Origin: an uncultured Chloroflexota bacterium
GTDB taxonomy: Bacteria; Chloroflexota; Anaerolineae; Anaerolineales; Anaerolineaceae
Assembly: GCA_902786265.1 (NCBI GenBank)
Contig: CADACE010000036.1
Location: 1 to 64,000 of the forward strand
Direction of reading: 5' to 3'
DNA length: 64,000 nt
Shown here: in pieces, positions 17,751-26,818 of the stretch
Layout of the letters: the number at the start of each line of letters is the position of its first letter
Numbering within the stretch: position 1 is the stretch's first letter
Made by a program: the position numbers and the translations under genes
The notes under the pieces: generated by a model
What the model saw: only the letters and a program-made list of their open reading frames with translations
Told to the model about the DNA's origin: nothing
The model's database searches: none

Positions 17751-18458
17751 TTATCTTCGACTTCTTCGATTCCCGGACCGGGAATTTAATAGGCTGGCAT
17801 AATACAGAACATTTGTTACAGATTGAATTGCTGCAGATACATAAGTTAACGCTGCTGCGCTCAATATTTGTGATACACCGTCAATTTCATCCGGATACAT
17901 TAAACCGGAATCTGTCAGCCAAGCTTTCCCGCGATTGCTTGCATCATACTCAACAGGAAGAGTTATGATTGAAAAGACAGCAGTAGCAGCGAATAATACC
18001 AAGCCTATTTCAGCTACACGAATTCCTATGTTATTCATTCCGGACATGAGCCAGCCGATCATGAAAAGGATCGGTCCGAGTCTGCTTCCGATATTCACAA
18101 CAGGGATCATCGCACTGCGCAGAACCAAAGGTTTATATGATTCTGCGTGCTGATAAGCATGCCCTGCTTCATGACATGCTACCCCCACTGCTGCAATTGA
18201 ATTTGAACCGTATACACCTTCACTTAGACGCAGAACTTTATTTCTCGGATCGTAATGATCACTCAATGTGCCCTGCACACGTTCGATATTAACATCACTT
18301 AAACCATGATCATCAAGCATTTTCCTCGCAGCTTCAAATCCGGTTACACCTGTTTTTGTCCGAAAGGAAGAATATTTTTTATATGAACTTTGAATTTTAT
18401 ATTGCGCATAAAGACCTATGAGCAGCGGTATGATCGCATACATTAAATATGTAGACAT
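17751..18458 (-). CDS. YugP-type membrane zinc metallopeptidase
   Basis: 235 residues of the COG2738/Zn_peptidase_2 family. An N-terminal membrane helix (residues 4-20) is followed by a soluble stretch and the zinc motif HEAGH at 96-100 (ACHEAGHAYQ), then two further hydrophobic helices (about 118-160) and a family-typical tail with LTYVSAAIQSV. The biological substrate is not known. The ribosome binding site AGGAGGA lies before the ATG, and an extended -10 (TGATATAAT) lies about 35 bases upstream. It appears to be the first gene of a unit with rex. Confidence 0.9.
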   Translation of the reverse strand: MSTYLMYAIIPLLIGLYAQYKIQSSYKKYSSFRTKTGVTGFEAARKMLDDHGLSDVNIERVQGTLSDHYDPRNKVLRLSEGVYGSNSIAAVGVACHEAGHAYQHAESYKPLVLRSAMIPVVNIGSRLGPILFMIGWLMSGMNNIGIRVAEIGLVLFAATAVFSIITLPVEYDASNRGKAWLTDSGLMYPDEIDGVSQILSAAALTYVSAAIQSVTNVLYYASLLNSRSGNRRSRR

Positions 18459-18491
18459 AAATATCCTCCTTTATACGAATATACTCTGTAA

Positions 18492-18500
18492 ATTATATCA
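18492..18500 (-). promoter_or_regulatory. Extended -10 promoter element upstream of the zinc peptidase-rex unit
   Basis: On the minus strand TGATATAAT (TG plus consensus TATAAT) lies 33 bases before the ATG at 18458. No good -35 is seen at 17 bases, as is common with extended -10 promoters. The same nonamer is found upstream of the lipoprotein operon at 35079-35087. Confidence 0.4.
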
Positions 18501-18570
18501 AAAAAAGAAAGGTTAAACTCTTTTATCAATCGATATTTACAAATAATTAATATATACGACTTTTATATCA

Positions 18571-18617
18571 AAAATGTCACAGAATTCAAAGTAATAATGA
18601 TGTTTTCTGTGACATTT
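18571..18617 (-). terminator. Terminator of the 8-oxoguanine deaminase gene
   Basis: A perfect 13-base inverted repeat, AAATGTCACAGAA (18572-18584) and TTCTGTGACATTT (18605-18617), with a 20-base AT-rich loop. On the minus strand the stem is followed by a T-run, which fits termination of the gene ending at 18657. It lies in the 198-base gap before the zinc peptidase, which otherwise holds only that gene's promoter. Confidence 0.6.
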
Positions 18618-18656
18618 ATGATATCTATACGCAATTTCAAACAATTGATTAGTACG

Positions 18657-20045
18657 CTAAACCAGTTTGTATCTTTCCGGTACCGGATATTTGCTAACCA
18701 TCTTCACAGCAGTTTCGTTATGTTTTGCAATCAGTTCTTCGAGATCTACAGTCGTTAATCTGCCGTTTTCAACAATTTGTTTTCCGTTTATTACGGAAAA
18801 ATCGACCTGAGCGGGACTGCAAAGGAATAACGCAGCCAGCGGATCATGACAGGCCCCACCTGAAAACGGAAGGGTGTTCAATGATATACCGATAAAATCA
18901 GCCGCCATACCCGGTCTGATAATTCCAATATCATCTCTTCCAAGAACTGCTGCACCGCCTGTTGTTTCAAGATGGAGAGTCTCGCGAATTGTCAGAGCGT
19001 CAGCACCCTTTGCCACCCGCTGCAGGAGCATTGCCATGCGTCCTTCAGCGATCATATGAGATGAATCATTACTGGCAGACCCGTCAACACCCAGACCGAC
19101 TTTCACGCCTGCATCCAGCATTTCCCGAATCGGAGCGATTCCGGATCCCAATCGCATATTCGATGACGGACAATGTGCCACACCGGTTTTTGTATCTGCC
19201 ATTAATTGTATTTCATCCGGACTCAGCCATATACAATGAGCCCACCAGACATCCGGACCGACCCATCCTAATTTTTCCATATATCGTGCAGGTCTCAATC
19301 CTGCGCGCTGCATCGTAAATTTTTCCTCGTCTTTTGTCTCCGCAACATGGGTATGGAGAAAAACACCCGGATAAGATCTGGCAAGCTTAGCAGATTCAAT
19401 TAATATGCTCTCATCCACAGAAAATGGAGAACAGGGTGCTAAAACGACACGTGTCATCGCAAAGCGGCTGTTATCATGGAATTTCTCAATGACCCGCTGA
19501 CTGTCTTTAAGGATCTCATCCTTTGTCTGAACGACATGATCGGGTGGTAATCCGCCCTGGGATCTTCCAAGTGTCATTGATCCGCGTACTGCATGAAAAC
19601 GCAGTCCTATTTCATCAGCGGCACGAATCTGGTCATCAAGCAATGCTCCGTGAGGCCAGAGATATTGATGATCACTTGCTGTTGTACAGCCGCTCAGAAT
19701 CAATTCGGCCATCGCAATCAAAGAAGAGATATAAGTTGATTCAGGATCAAGTTCTCCCCAAATCGGATACAAACGTACCAGCCAATCAAAAAGTTTTTCA
19801 TCCATGGCCCCGGGAACAGCTCTGGTCAATGTCTGATAAAAATGGTGATGTACATTCACAAACCCCGGACAAACCATTTTATCTGCAGCGTCAATGACAA
19901 CATCAGCCGAATCCGGCAGATCTTTTGTAAATCCAACCTGTTTTATTTCATTGTTTTCAACGAATATTGCACCGTTTTGAAAATCACCAAGCGTTTCATC
20001 ATTTGTTATTAATGAAGAAATATTTTTTACTAAAAGAGTGCTCAT
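18657..20045 (-). CDS. 8-oxoguanine deaminase-type amidohydrolase
   Basis: 462 residues of the amidohydrolase superfamily (SAH/MTA deaminase-atrazine hydrolase branch). Metal and catalytic motifs are present: FVNVHHHFYQTLTRA with the HxH pair, LHTHVAETKDE with the later His and Glu, a further His in WWAHCIWLS, and the metal-binding Asp in GLGVDGSASNDSS. The region VPGAMDEKLFDWLVRLYPIW is like characterised 8-oxoguanine deaminases, which hydrolyse 8-oxoguanine to urate and ammonia, so it may detoxify or salvage an oxidised base. A generic guanine-like or SAH deaminase activity cannot be excluded. AAGGAGGA lies before the ATG. It seems to be a single-gene unit with its own terminator. Confidence 0.83.
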   Translation of the reverse strand: MSTLLVKNISSLITNDETLGDFQNGAIFVENNEIKQVGFTKDLPDSADVVIDAADKMVCPGFVNVHHHFYQTLTRAVPGAMDEKLFDWLVRLYPIWGELDPESTYISSLIAMAELILSGCTTASDHQYLWPHGALLDDQIRAADEIGLRFHAVRGSMTLGRSQGGLPPDHVVQTKDEILKDSQRVIEKFHDNSRFAMTRVVLAPCSPFSVDESILIESAKLARSYPGVFLHTHVAETKDEEKFTMQRAGLRPARYMEKLGWVGPDVWWAHCIWLSPDEIQLMADTKTGVAHCPSSNMRLGSGIAPIREMLDAGVKVGLGVDGSASNDSSHMIAEGRMAMLLQRVAKGADALTIRETLHLETTGGAAVLGRDDIGIIRPGMAADFIGISLNTLPFSGGACHDPLAALFLCSPAQVDFSVINGKQIVENGRLTTVDLEELIAKHNETAVKMVSKYPVPERYKLV

Positions 20046-20155
20046 AGGAATGTCCTCCTTATGAACTTAATTATAATATGCAACGTTTTTTTTACTTGGT
20101 GTATTTCATCATGTATATTCGTTATTTTTATGATGAAACTATAATTTATTTGGAT

Positions 20156-20959
20156 TTATTCTTCTGATTCTTCAGATTCACCGTAATAATTCAGGGAACG
20201 TGAAAAAATCAAATAACCGGTATGTCCCACCATTCTGTCTACAGGCCGAAAACGATCCGGATCAGTACGATAATAACGGATAAATATCTCACATACTTCT
20301 GTAAAGGTAAAGCCGTTTTCTTTCAGCGCACGAAGTAATTTTTCAACCTGCCCGGTTGTCGGGAGAATGCTTCCGAAAAAGCCACCCGGTTTTAAGGCTG
20401 CTTTTGCCTGTGGGATGTAATCATAAGAATTTGGCAAATCAAGGAAAAGAGCATCTGCGTTCTTCTGGTCAAAACCTTCTACTACATTGCGAAGAATGAA
20501 TGTAACACGGTCATCCAGATAATTTTTCTGCAGATTTTTAATAGCCACATCCTGCATTTCTTTCCTGGCTTCATAAGTATATACATGCCCTTCTTTCCCT
20601 ACAGAATACGCGAATGCTGTCGTCAGGGCACCGGAGCCGGTACCTGCTTCTACAACAGTCTTTCCGGGACCAACAGCGAGGCTCAGCAGAACAAAACCAA
20701 TATCCTTGGGATACAGAATTTGTGTATTGCGGGGTGTATCCTTCAAAATATCATTGAGTGCCGGCTGCAAAATAAAGAAGGTGTTTCCATTATGACTTTT
20801 GACGACACTCCCCCATCGAAGGCCAATCAAATCATCCATTTTCAGGATACCCTTGTGGGATTGTATTTCCTTACCGCTTTCTATTTTTACGATATGATGA
20901 AAATGAGACCTTCCAACAATCTCAGCTAAATCACCGGCTTCAATATATTCTTTACCCAT
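20156..20959 (-). CDS. trmI: tRNA (adenine-N1)-methyltransferase TrmI
   Basis: 267 residues of the GCD14/TrmI family, which methylates N1 of A58 in the T-loop of tRNA using SAM. The N-terminal domain has beta structure (residues 1-75). The class I methyltransferase core begins with VVEAGTGSGALTTAFAYSVG near residue 100, then YTYEARKEM, ADALFLDLPNSYDYIP and the C-terminal F..R.Y block. The usual DxPxPW motif reads DLPNSYDY, a modest change. It has an AGGAGA ribosome binding site and stands alone, divergent from the amino-acid transporter. Confidence 0.9.
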   Translation of the reverse strand: MGKEYIEAGDLAEIVGRSHFHHIVKIESGKEIQSHKGILKMDDLIGLRWGSVVKSHNGNTFFILQPALNDILKDTPRNTQILYPKDIGFVLLSLAVGPGKTVVEAGTGSGALTTAFAYSVGKEGHVYTYEARKEMQDVAIKNLQKNYLDDRVTFILRNVVEGFDQKNADALFLDLPNSYDYIPQAKAALKPGGFFGSILPTTGQVEKLLRALKENGFTFTEVCEIFIRYYRTDPDRFRPVDRMVGHTGYLIFSRSLNYYGESEESEE

Positions 20960-21190
20960 GTTTCGTCTCCTGTTTATAAATTTGACGAATCTATTATAAA
21001 TCAGTAAAGACGGGTAATATATAAGAATGTGCCGGGATTCATTTTAAAGCAGTAAAAGTATAAAATTCTCAATTTTCTTCTGGGTAAACGAGTAATCAAA
21101 CCGGGAAATATGCAATTCGTCATGTTTTTTATTGCTTTGCGTCATGATTTGTTGTTTGATGTTAAAATATGCCAATTGAGGTGAAATATT

Positions 21191-22009
21191 ATGAAGAATA
21201 TTAAATCTGCAATTATTGTGACTGTTTTTGTCGTTTTGTTTGCCGCTGTTATCAGCGCCGGTGCCCAGGACACCTTCACAGTCGGTTTGGAATGCAATTA
21301 TGCTCCTTTCAACTGGACTCAGACAGATGATTCCAACGGTGCTGTTCCGATTTCAGGCGGCATGGGTTATTGCGGCGGTTATGATGTAGAAATCGCCAAA
21401 ACAATTGCCGAAGCCCTCGGAAAAGAACTTGTTATTCAGAAAATTGAATGGGATGGTTTGATTCTGGCAGTCAACTCCGGTAAAATCGATGCTGTTATCG
21501 CAGGTATGTCACCCACTGAAGAGCGCAAAGCCAGTGTTGATTTTTCCGATCCCTATTATGAGAGCGATTTAGTCATCGTTGTGAAAGCGGACGGCCCTTA
21601 TGCCAATGCCAAATCACTGGCTGACTTCTCCGGCGCGAAAATCACCGGTCAGCTCAACACCTTCCATGACACTGTCATCGATCAGATTCCCGGTGTGAAA
21701 CACGTCACCGCGATGGAAACCTTCCCCGCCATGATCGTTGCGCTGAGCTCCGGTAAGATCGACGGATATGTTTCTGAACGTCCGGGTGCCGTTTCCGCTC
21801 AGGAATCCAATCCGGAATTGTCATTTGTTGAATTTGCTGAAGGTGATGGCTTTGAAGCTTCTCCGGAAGACGTTGCGATTGCTGTGGCTATGAAAAAAGG
21901 CAGCGAAGTCCTTGCTGATGTCAACAAAGCACTGGCTGAACTCAGCAAAGAAACTCGTCAGGAAATGATGGATGCAGCAGTTGCCAATCAGCCTGTTTCT
22001 CAGTACTAA
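21191..22009 (+). CDS. Amino-acid ABC transporter, substrate-binding protein
   Basis: 272 residues, solute-binding family 3 (SBP_bac_3). A Sec signal peptide covers residues 1-25 and ends at SAGA; there is no lipobox Cys, which is unusual for a cell without a true periplasm, so retention may need another means. Family motifs: VGLECNYAPFNWTQ, GYDVEIAKTIAEALGKEL, WDGLILAVNSGKIDAVIAGMSPTEERKASVDFSDPYY. It should bind a polar or basic amino acid; the exact ligand cannot be told. The codons are strongly biased, suggesting high expression. A hairpin in the gap before the permease gene likely lowers expression of the membrane parts relative to this protein. Confidence 0.93.
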   Translation: MKNIKSAIIVTVFVVLFAAVISAGAQDTFTVGLECNYAPFNWTQTDDSNGAVPISGGMGYCGGYDVEIAKTIAEALGKELVIQKIEWDGLILAVNSGKIDAVIAGMSPTEERKASVDFSDPYYESDLVIVVKADGPYANAKSLADFSGAKITGQLNTFHDTVIDQIPGVKHVTAMETFPAMIVALSSGKIDGYVSERPGAVSAQESNPELSFVEFAEGDGFEASPEDVAIAVAMKKGSEVLADVNKALAELSKETRQEMMDAAVANQPVSQY

Positions 22010-22032
22010 TAACGGTTTGAATTGAGTTTACA

Positions 22033-22078
22033 ACAGCCCGGGTAGAAATTATAAAGTATATCCTCGGGCTGTTTTCTT
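22033..22078 (+). terminator. Intra-operon attenuating terminator after the substrate-binding protein gene
   Basis: Stem ACAGCCCG (22033-22040) with CGGGCTGT (22065-22072), a 24-base loop and the tail TTTCTTTT. Such a partial terminator after the binding-protein gene is typical for transporters that need more binding protein than permease. Confidence 0.7.
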
Positions 22079-22099
22079 TTGATATCCGGGAGCGGTTAA

Positions 22100-22873
22100 A
22101 TGCCAACTTCTTTTTTTGGATGGGTTGTTTTCTTTTGTAAAAAATATGGCGTATTCTTCCTGCGGGGAGCCGGAAACACACTGCTGATATCAATTATCTC
22201 CACTATATTGGGTTTTATAATTGGGTTGGCCGTAGCTGTCGTCCGCACAGTTCCTATTGATGAACACGACACCAAATTCCGCCGTATTTTCTATAAGGTC
22301 GTACAGGGAATTTTTGTCGCTTATATTGAAATATTCCGCGGTACTCCTATGATCGTTCAAGCCATGGTGATTTATTATGGTTCAGCTGAACTTTGGGGGC
22401 TTGACCTTTCTCCATTTGCCGCTGCTTTATTGATCGTATCAGTCAATACAGGCGCATATATGGCAGAAATTGCGAGAGGCGGAATTATTTCAATCGATAA
22501 AGGCCAGACAGAAGCCGCGCAATCGATCGGCATGACACACTGGCAGACGATGACGACTGTTATTCTTCCTCAGGCGATCCGAAATATTTTACCTTCTATC
22601 GGTAATGAATTTGTTGTCAATATTAAAGATACATCTGTGTTGAATGTAATCTCCGTAACAGAATTATTCTTCATGTCAAAATCAGCCGCAGGCACTTATA
22701 TGAAATACTTCGAAGTGTTCTTTATTACCTGCGTAATTTATTTTGTGCTGACATTTACCGTTACCCGATTACTTCTTGTTATTGAAAAGAAGATCGACGG
22801 ACCGGATTCTTTTATTATCCATGGATCCCAAACCACACCGGAAGGTATCATCGAGGGAATTGAGGAGAAATAG
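22100..22873 (+). CDS. Amino-acid ABC transporter, permease
   Basis: 257 residues of the HisMQ-type permease family. Four or five membrane helices are visible, with the amphipathic start GAGNTLLISIISTILGFIIGL, the YIEIFRGTPMIVQAMVIYYG block and the EAA loop EAAQSIGMTHWQTMTTVILPQAIRNILP (about residues 135-165), which contacts the ATPase. It has a cytoplasmic extension of about 20 residues at the C-terminus. A ribosome binding site GGGAGCGG precedes the ATG. It is followed after three bases by the ATPase gene. It imports the amino acid bound by the preceding gene product. Confidence 0.93.
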   Translation: MPTSFFGWVVFFCKKYGVFFLRGAGNTLLISIISTILGFIIGLAVAVVRTVPIDEHDTKFRRIFYKVVQGIFVAYIEIFRGTPMIVQAMVIYYGSAELWGLDLSPFAAALLIVSVNTGAYMAEIARGGIISIDKGQTEAAQSIGMTHWQTMTTVILPQAIRNILPSIGNEFVVNIKDTSVLNVISVTELFFMSKSAAGTYMKYFEVFFITCVIYFVLTFTVTRLLLVIEKKIDGPDSFIIHGSQTTPEGIIEGIEEK

Positions 22874-22876
22874 AAA

Positions 22877-23620
22877 ATGAACACAGAAATCATCAAAGTA
22901 TCTCATCTTGAAAAAAAATTCGGTGACCATCTGGTTTTGAAAGATATTGATTTTCTTGCGAACAAAGGCGATGTGATCAGTATTATCGGTTCATCAGGTT
23001 CCGGAAAGTCAACATTGCTGCGGTGCATTAATTTATTGGAAAAACCGACCTCGGGATCTATTTATTTTCACGGAAATGACATTCAATCCCAGGGTTTCAG
23101 TCTCACAGAATATCGGAGCAAGGTCGGGATGGTTTTTCAAAGCTTCAACCTCTTCAATAACCTTTCCGTTCTTGACAACTGTATCGTCGGACAGCAGAAG
23201 GTTTTGAAGCGCTCTCACAAAGAAGCTGAAGAAAAAGCGATGGATTATCTGACAAAAGTCGGAATGTCACAATATATACACGCAAAGCCGAAACAGATAT
23301 CCGGCGGTCAGAAACAGCGTGTCGCTATTGCCCGCGGCTTATGTATGGATCCGGAAGTACTTTTGTTTGATGAACCAACCAGCGCGCTTGATCCGGAAAT
23401 GGTCGGCGAAGTTATGGAAGTTATGCGAAGGTTAGCTATTTCGGGGCTGACGATGCTCGTAGTTACGCATGAAATGAGCTTTGCCCGTGATGTTTCCAAT
23501 CGTGTGGTTTTTATGGATCAGGGTGTTATTGTTGAAGATACAGTTCCTGATGAGATTTTCAATAATCCCAAGACTGAGCGTACAAGGGAATTTCTTGCCC
23601 GTATGCTTCAGAAGAATTAA
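22877..23620 (+). CDS. Amino-acid ABC transporter, ATP-binding protein
   Basis: 247 residues with all nucleotide-binding motifs: Walker A IGSSGSGKSTLLRC near residue 36, the Q-loop MVFQSFNLFNN, signature ISGGQKQRVAIARGL, Walker B VLLFDEPTSALDPEMVGEV and the H-loop VVTHEMSFA. This is the GlnQ/HisP type that powers polar amino-acid uptake. GAGGAGA precedes the ATG. It completes a three-gene importer; the membrane protein gene that follows after 25 bases may share the transcript but has no obvious link to transport. Confidence 0.95.
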   Translation: MNTEIIKVSHLEKKFGDHLVLKDIDFLANKGDVISIIGSSGSGKSTLLRCINLLEKPTSGSIYFHGNDIQSQGFSLTEYRSKVGMVFQSFNLFNNLSVLDNCIVGQQKVLKRSHKEAEEKAMDYLTKVGMSQYIHAKPKQISGGQKQRVAIARGLCMDPEVLLFDEPTSALDPEMVGEVMEVMRRLAISGLTMLVVTHEMSFARDVSNRVVFMDQGVIVEDTVPDEIFNNPKTERTREFLARMLQKN

Positions 23621-23645
23621 AATTCTGGAGGAACGCTAAAATAAC

Positions 23646-25556
23646 ATGGGAAAGAGTGAAAATGGAATAATATTACGTCTCATCACGATTGCATTGATTG
23701 GCATCATATGCGCGCTCTTTTGTTACGTAATTTTGTTCTTACCCATTCCCAGACAGATCGGGCTGACATTCCGTAATACGCTTTATGTTTTTCCGGTAAT
23801 TTTTCTTCTCGCATGGGCATGCTGCCTGACCAAACACCAATGGCTGCGCGGGATTTTTATATGTCTTCTGTTCGCCTGTGTTTTGCTGCCATATTCAGGT
23901 TTGATAAACTCCGGAATGTCCGACCAGTATGCTTTAGGCGGTGTTATTCCCTGGTCTGATGCTTTTACCATGCAGCTGAATACACAGCGCTTTCTTTACG
24001 GCGGTCAGATGGGGCAGGCAGTTGCGATCCGTCCTTTATCGACAATTTTTTATGCGGTTTTCCTGAGATGCTTCGATAATAATTATTTTGCTCTGCATGT
24101 TTTTCTGTGTGTCATCACAGCGGTCTGCCTTATTTTTTCTATGGAAGAGGTGAGCCGTGTATACGGAAGCATCAGCGGAGCTTTTTGCTTTACAATTCTT
24201 TATTTTTATATCCGTCAGCGATTCGGTACCTTTATGACTGAACCTTACGGTTTCCTGTGCGGACTGATATCCTGTTACTGGCTTATGAAAGGAATCAGTG
24301 GTAAGAAACAAATACAGATGCTTACAGGTTTCCTGTTCCTTTCCATTGGGTTAAATGCCCGCCCCGCGGCAATGTTTTTGTTTCCTGCTGTCGGATTATG
24401 GTATTTCTTCGTTTTCCTGAAAGGTAATTCAAAACGTTTTCTTTGGGCTGCCGCCGCACTATTACTCATGCTTTCCGGATTTGGATTAAACCGCTTGGCT
24501 CAAATTGCCGTATATGGAAATGATCCCATCCCAAACCGACAGGCGGCGGAAATGGTTTACGGCCTTTGCCTCGGGGGTAAATCGTGGGGTGATGTCGTCG
24601 GATCACCGGAAATGATTGCTTTGAATGATTCTGAAAACATCATCAAAGATGTAGCAGCGCTGTGTGCGCCGGTATTGAAAGAACACCCCGAAAACATCTT
24701 TGCCGCACTGAAAACGATCTTTTGGGACAGCCTCATCCGATCGCCTTATTACGGCGCGTTTTCCTTTATAAACGGAAATCCACAGAAAATCCAGACTTTC
24801 GCAAGGTTCTCTTTGATGGCTGTCTGGCTTATGAGTATAGTCTTTTTGATCTCAGAAAAAAAGCGGAAAGAATGCTCTTTTTTGCTGGTCTGCGCTTTTG
24901 GCATCACATTATCGGAATGCGCTGCAGTGCCTTTTTCAACGAATTACCTCAGATTATACGCGGTAAGTATGTGGGTCCCAGCTTGTATCGTCGGATATTT
25001 TCCTCAATTTCTTCTGAATAAAGTGTCTGCAAAAATGCAGCCTTCCGTGCACTGCCAAAAATATTCATACCATTTTGTTTCAACCATATTCGGAATTCTC
25101 AGTGCAATAATTACAGCAGCTGCCGCTGTCGGTCCGTGGTTCATAAAGAACTTTCCATTGGATCCAAAATCTGCCGCTGCCGGAATTTGTTCTCCTGACC
25201 AGGATGTCCTGGTTACTTCTGTTGATAAGGGCAGTTACATCTACCTTGATGAGCAGCCGCGGCTGAAAGAAGAACACATTCCGTATTTCCGCTTACCTTA
25301 TGTCCGGCAGCATATTCACGATACAGCATCAGTCGAAATGTTCCCGTTTACCGATGCAATTAATTCACCAACCGCAATTATTCGCGGGATCGATCTGGAA
25401 AACATGCAGGATGCTTTGATTTTCGCCCCTTTGGATATTATTGAAGGAAAAACAGGCTATGCGCAATTCTGCGGCGAATTTCTTGACCCGCCGGTATTAC
25501 GTAACGATCGGTTCTTTATTTCCGATTCTGTTACTTTTTTTGAGGATAACCTATGA
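23646..25556 (+). CDS. Large polytopic membrane protein, GT-C-like, function unknown
   Basis: 636 residues with about eleven predicted membrane helices between residues 10 and 500 and a soluble, probably extracytoplasmic, domain of about 120 residues at the C-terminus. The first long loop contains Asp (VIPWSDAFTMQLNTQRFLYGG) where GT-C glycosyltransferases have an acidic catalytic residue, and later loops contain RPLST and NARPAAM. This architecture fits a lipid-linked-sugar-dependent glycosyltransferase or related polymer protein, but there is no firm motif. Its stop overlaps the start of the histidine phosphatase gene (ATGA), so the two are coupled. Similar proteins are at 45126, 46792 and 52718. 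Confidence 0.7.
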   Translation: MGKSENGIILRLITIALIGIICALFCYVILFLPIPRQIGLTFRNTLYVFPVIFLLAWACCLTKHQWLRGIFICLLFACVLLPYSGLINSGMSDQYALGGVIPWSDAFTMQLNTQRFLYGGQMGQAVAIRPLSTIFYAVFLRCFDNNYFALHVFLCVITAVCLIFSMEEVSRVYGSISGAFCFTILYFYIRQRFGTFMTEPYGFLCGLISCYWLMKGISGKKQIQMLTGFLFLSIGLNARPAAMFLFPAVGLWYFFVFLKGNSKRFLWAAAALLLMLSGFGLNRLAQIAVYGNDPIPNRQAAEMVYGLCLGGKSWGDVVGSPEMIALNDSENIIKDVAALCAPVLKEHPENIFAALKTIFWDSLIRSPYYGAFSFINGNPQKIQTFARFSLMAVWLMSIVFLISEKKRKECSFLLVCAFGITLSECAAVPFSTNYLRLYAVSMWVPACIVGYFPQFLLNKVSAKMQPSVHCQKYSYHFVSTIFGILSAIITAAAAVGPWFIKNFPLDPKSAAAGICSPDQDVLVTSVDKGSYIYLDEQPRLKEEHIPYFRLPYVRQHIHDTASVEMFPFTDAINSPTAIIRGIDLENMQDALIFAPLDIIEGKTGYAQFCGEFLDPPVLRNDRFFISDSVTFFEDNL

Positions 25557-26119
25557 CAACATTAATTCTCTTACGCCATGGACAAACTGATTGGAACCTG
25601 ACCCGACGTTATCAGGGGCTCACCGATATCCCGCTTAATACGACAGGGGAAGAACAGGCAAAAAAAGCAAATGAATTACTGAAACCTTATCATATCGATG
25701 TGGTTTATTGCAGTGATCTGGACCGGGCAAAAACTACCGCCAGACTTGCTTTAAAGGGTATATTCCCATATGATAAGATCCATTTTGACCGGCGTTTGAG
25801 GGAGAGATCTTTCGGGACTTATGAAGGCGGACCTTATGATAAAGAGTTTTTACCTACGGAGTATCGGGCAGGAATGGAAGCTGATCCGGAAAACTTCAAA
25901 TTTCCCGAAGGGGAATCTCTCAATGAACTTGAAAAACGGGCCCATGGATTCTATGACGAAATCATCAAAAAACACCCAAACGAAACCGTTTTATTGATAG
26001 CGCACGGATCATTTCTTTCGATGTTCTTCTTTATTATCGCAAATGAACCCGTAAATGATAAAAAAAGATCCCGCCTGAAAAATGCGGAACCAATCATCCT
26101 GGAGATCAATAATCCCTGA
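25553..26119 (+). CDS. Histidine phosphatase family protein (phosphoglycerate mutase-like)
   Basis: 188 residues. The catalytic LRHGQTDWNLTRRYQG motif is at residues 6-21 with the phospho-accepting His near residue 8. A second Arg is in YCSDLDRAKTTA, the acid in LRERSFGTYEG, and the second His in LLIAHGSFL. Members include CobC/alpha-ribazole phosphatase, broad sugar phosphatases and 2,3-bisphosphoglycerate-dependent mutases; the short length favours a phosphatase. The four-base overlap with the upstream membrane protein suggests a joint role, perhaps acting on a phosphorylated glycan intermediate, which is inference. Confidence 0.88.
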   Translation: MTTLILLRHGQTDWNLTRRYQGLTDIPLNTTGEEQAKKANELLKPYHIDVVYCSDLDRAKTTARLALKGIFPYDKIHFDRRLRERSFGTYEGGPYDKEFLPTEYRAGMEADPENFKFPEGESLNELEKRAHGFYDEIIKKHPNETVLLIAHGSFLSMFFFIIANEPVNDKKRSRLKNAEPIILEINNP

Positions 26120-26134
26120 TTCTGTCAGGTTTTA
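26115..26134 (+). terminator. Small hairpin terminator after the histidine phosphatase gene
   Basis: CCTGA (26115-26119) pairs with TCAGG (26125-26129) followed by TTTTA. The stem is only five pairs, so termination may be leaky, and it overlaps the end of both converging genes. Confidence 0.35.
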
Positions 26135-26818
26135 TTCGCCCCAAATATATTTTGGAGCTTCATCACCGGCATTAAAAAGCAGATCAAGGATCGTTACATT
26201 GTGATGGAATGGTTTGTGAAGCTGCGGATATTCCGGATACTGTGAATAATCTTTCCAATGAAGCTCGATCCCGGCTTCCTCATAATCTTCTGCATGAATA
26301 TAGCTTTTTGCAGCCGGACCGGATACATAGTATTCTGCTTTTGCAGATTTCAGCAAACTCAGCAGCTTTAAATGACCACTTCCCGATGACTCATAGAAAC
26401 GACTATCCGAAAATTTTGTTTTTATTCCAAGAAAATCCTGCGATATATGGGTAATCAGGTAACGGTTCAGCGTGGAAAGATTTTCCCAGGTTCTGTTCAG
26501 GTAAAAGTCTTCAAGAAAGGGGCGGTATTTATGAAAAAAGGGAGCTTTTGAGTAATACGTGACAAGTGTATTGAAATGTTTGCGCTGCCACTGGGAACCG
26601 GCCGTACTCACTTCATCTATCGTATTTGTAATGCTTCCTGTGGTAGGTATTGTGATCCACTGTAGACCTGCCGGTGTCAAAATCTGATTGCGGTTGCGCC
26701 AGTCATTTTTTGTAAACTGAACTTCATCATAAAATATAAATTCATCGACATCATGAATAATATCAAAATACCCTTTCCAGGGGATGTAATTTGACTGCAG
26801 AACCGCTACTTTTTTCAT
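26132..26818 (-). CDS. WbqC-like family protein
   Basis: 228 residues with the family's N-terminal signature KVAVLQSNYIPWKGYFDIIH, then DEFIFYDEVQFTKNDWRNRN and later SGPAAKSYI and LHWKDYSQYPEYPQLH with the final NVTILDLLFNAG. WbqC-like proteins (PF08889) are found in O-antigen and other glycan clusters and are thought to be involved in formation of modified amino sugars; the reaction is not settled. Its start overlaps the end of the aminotransferase gene by four bases, so the pair is translated together and probably decorates one sugar nucleotide. Confidence 0.9.
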   Translation of the reverse strand: MKKVAVLQSNYIPWKGYFDIIHDVDEFIFYDEVQFTKNDWRNRNQILTPAGLQWITIPTTGSITNTIDEVSTAGSQWQRKHFNTLVTYYSKAPFFHKYRPFLEDFYLNRTWENLSTLNRYLITHISQDFLGIKTKFSDSRFYESSGSGHLKLLSLLKSAKAEYYVSGPAAKSYIHAEDYEEAGIELHWKDYSQYPEYPQLHKPFHHNVTILDLLFNAGDEAPKYIWGE

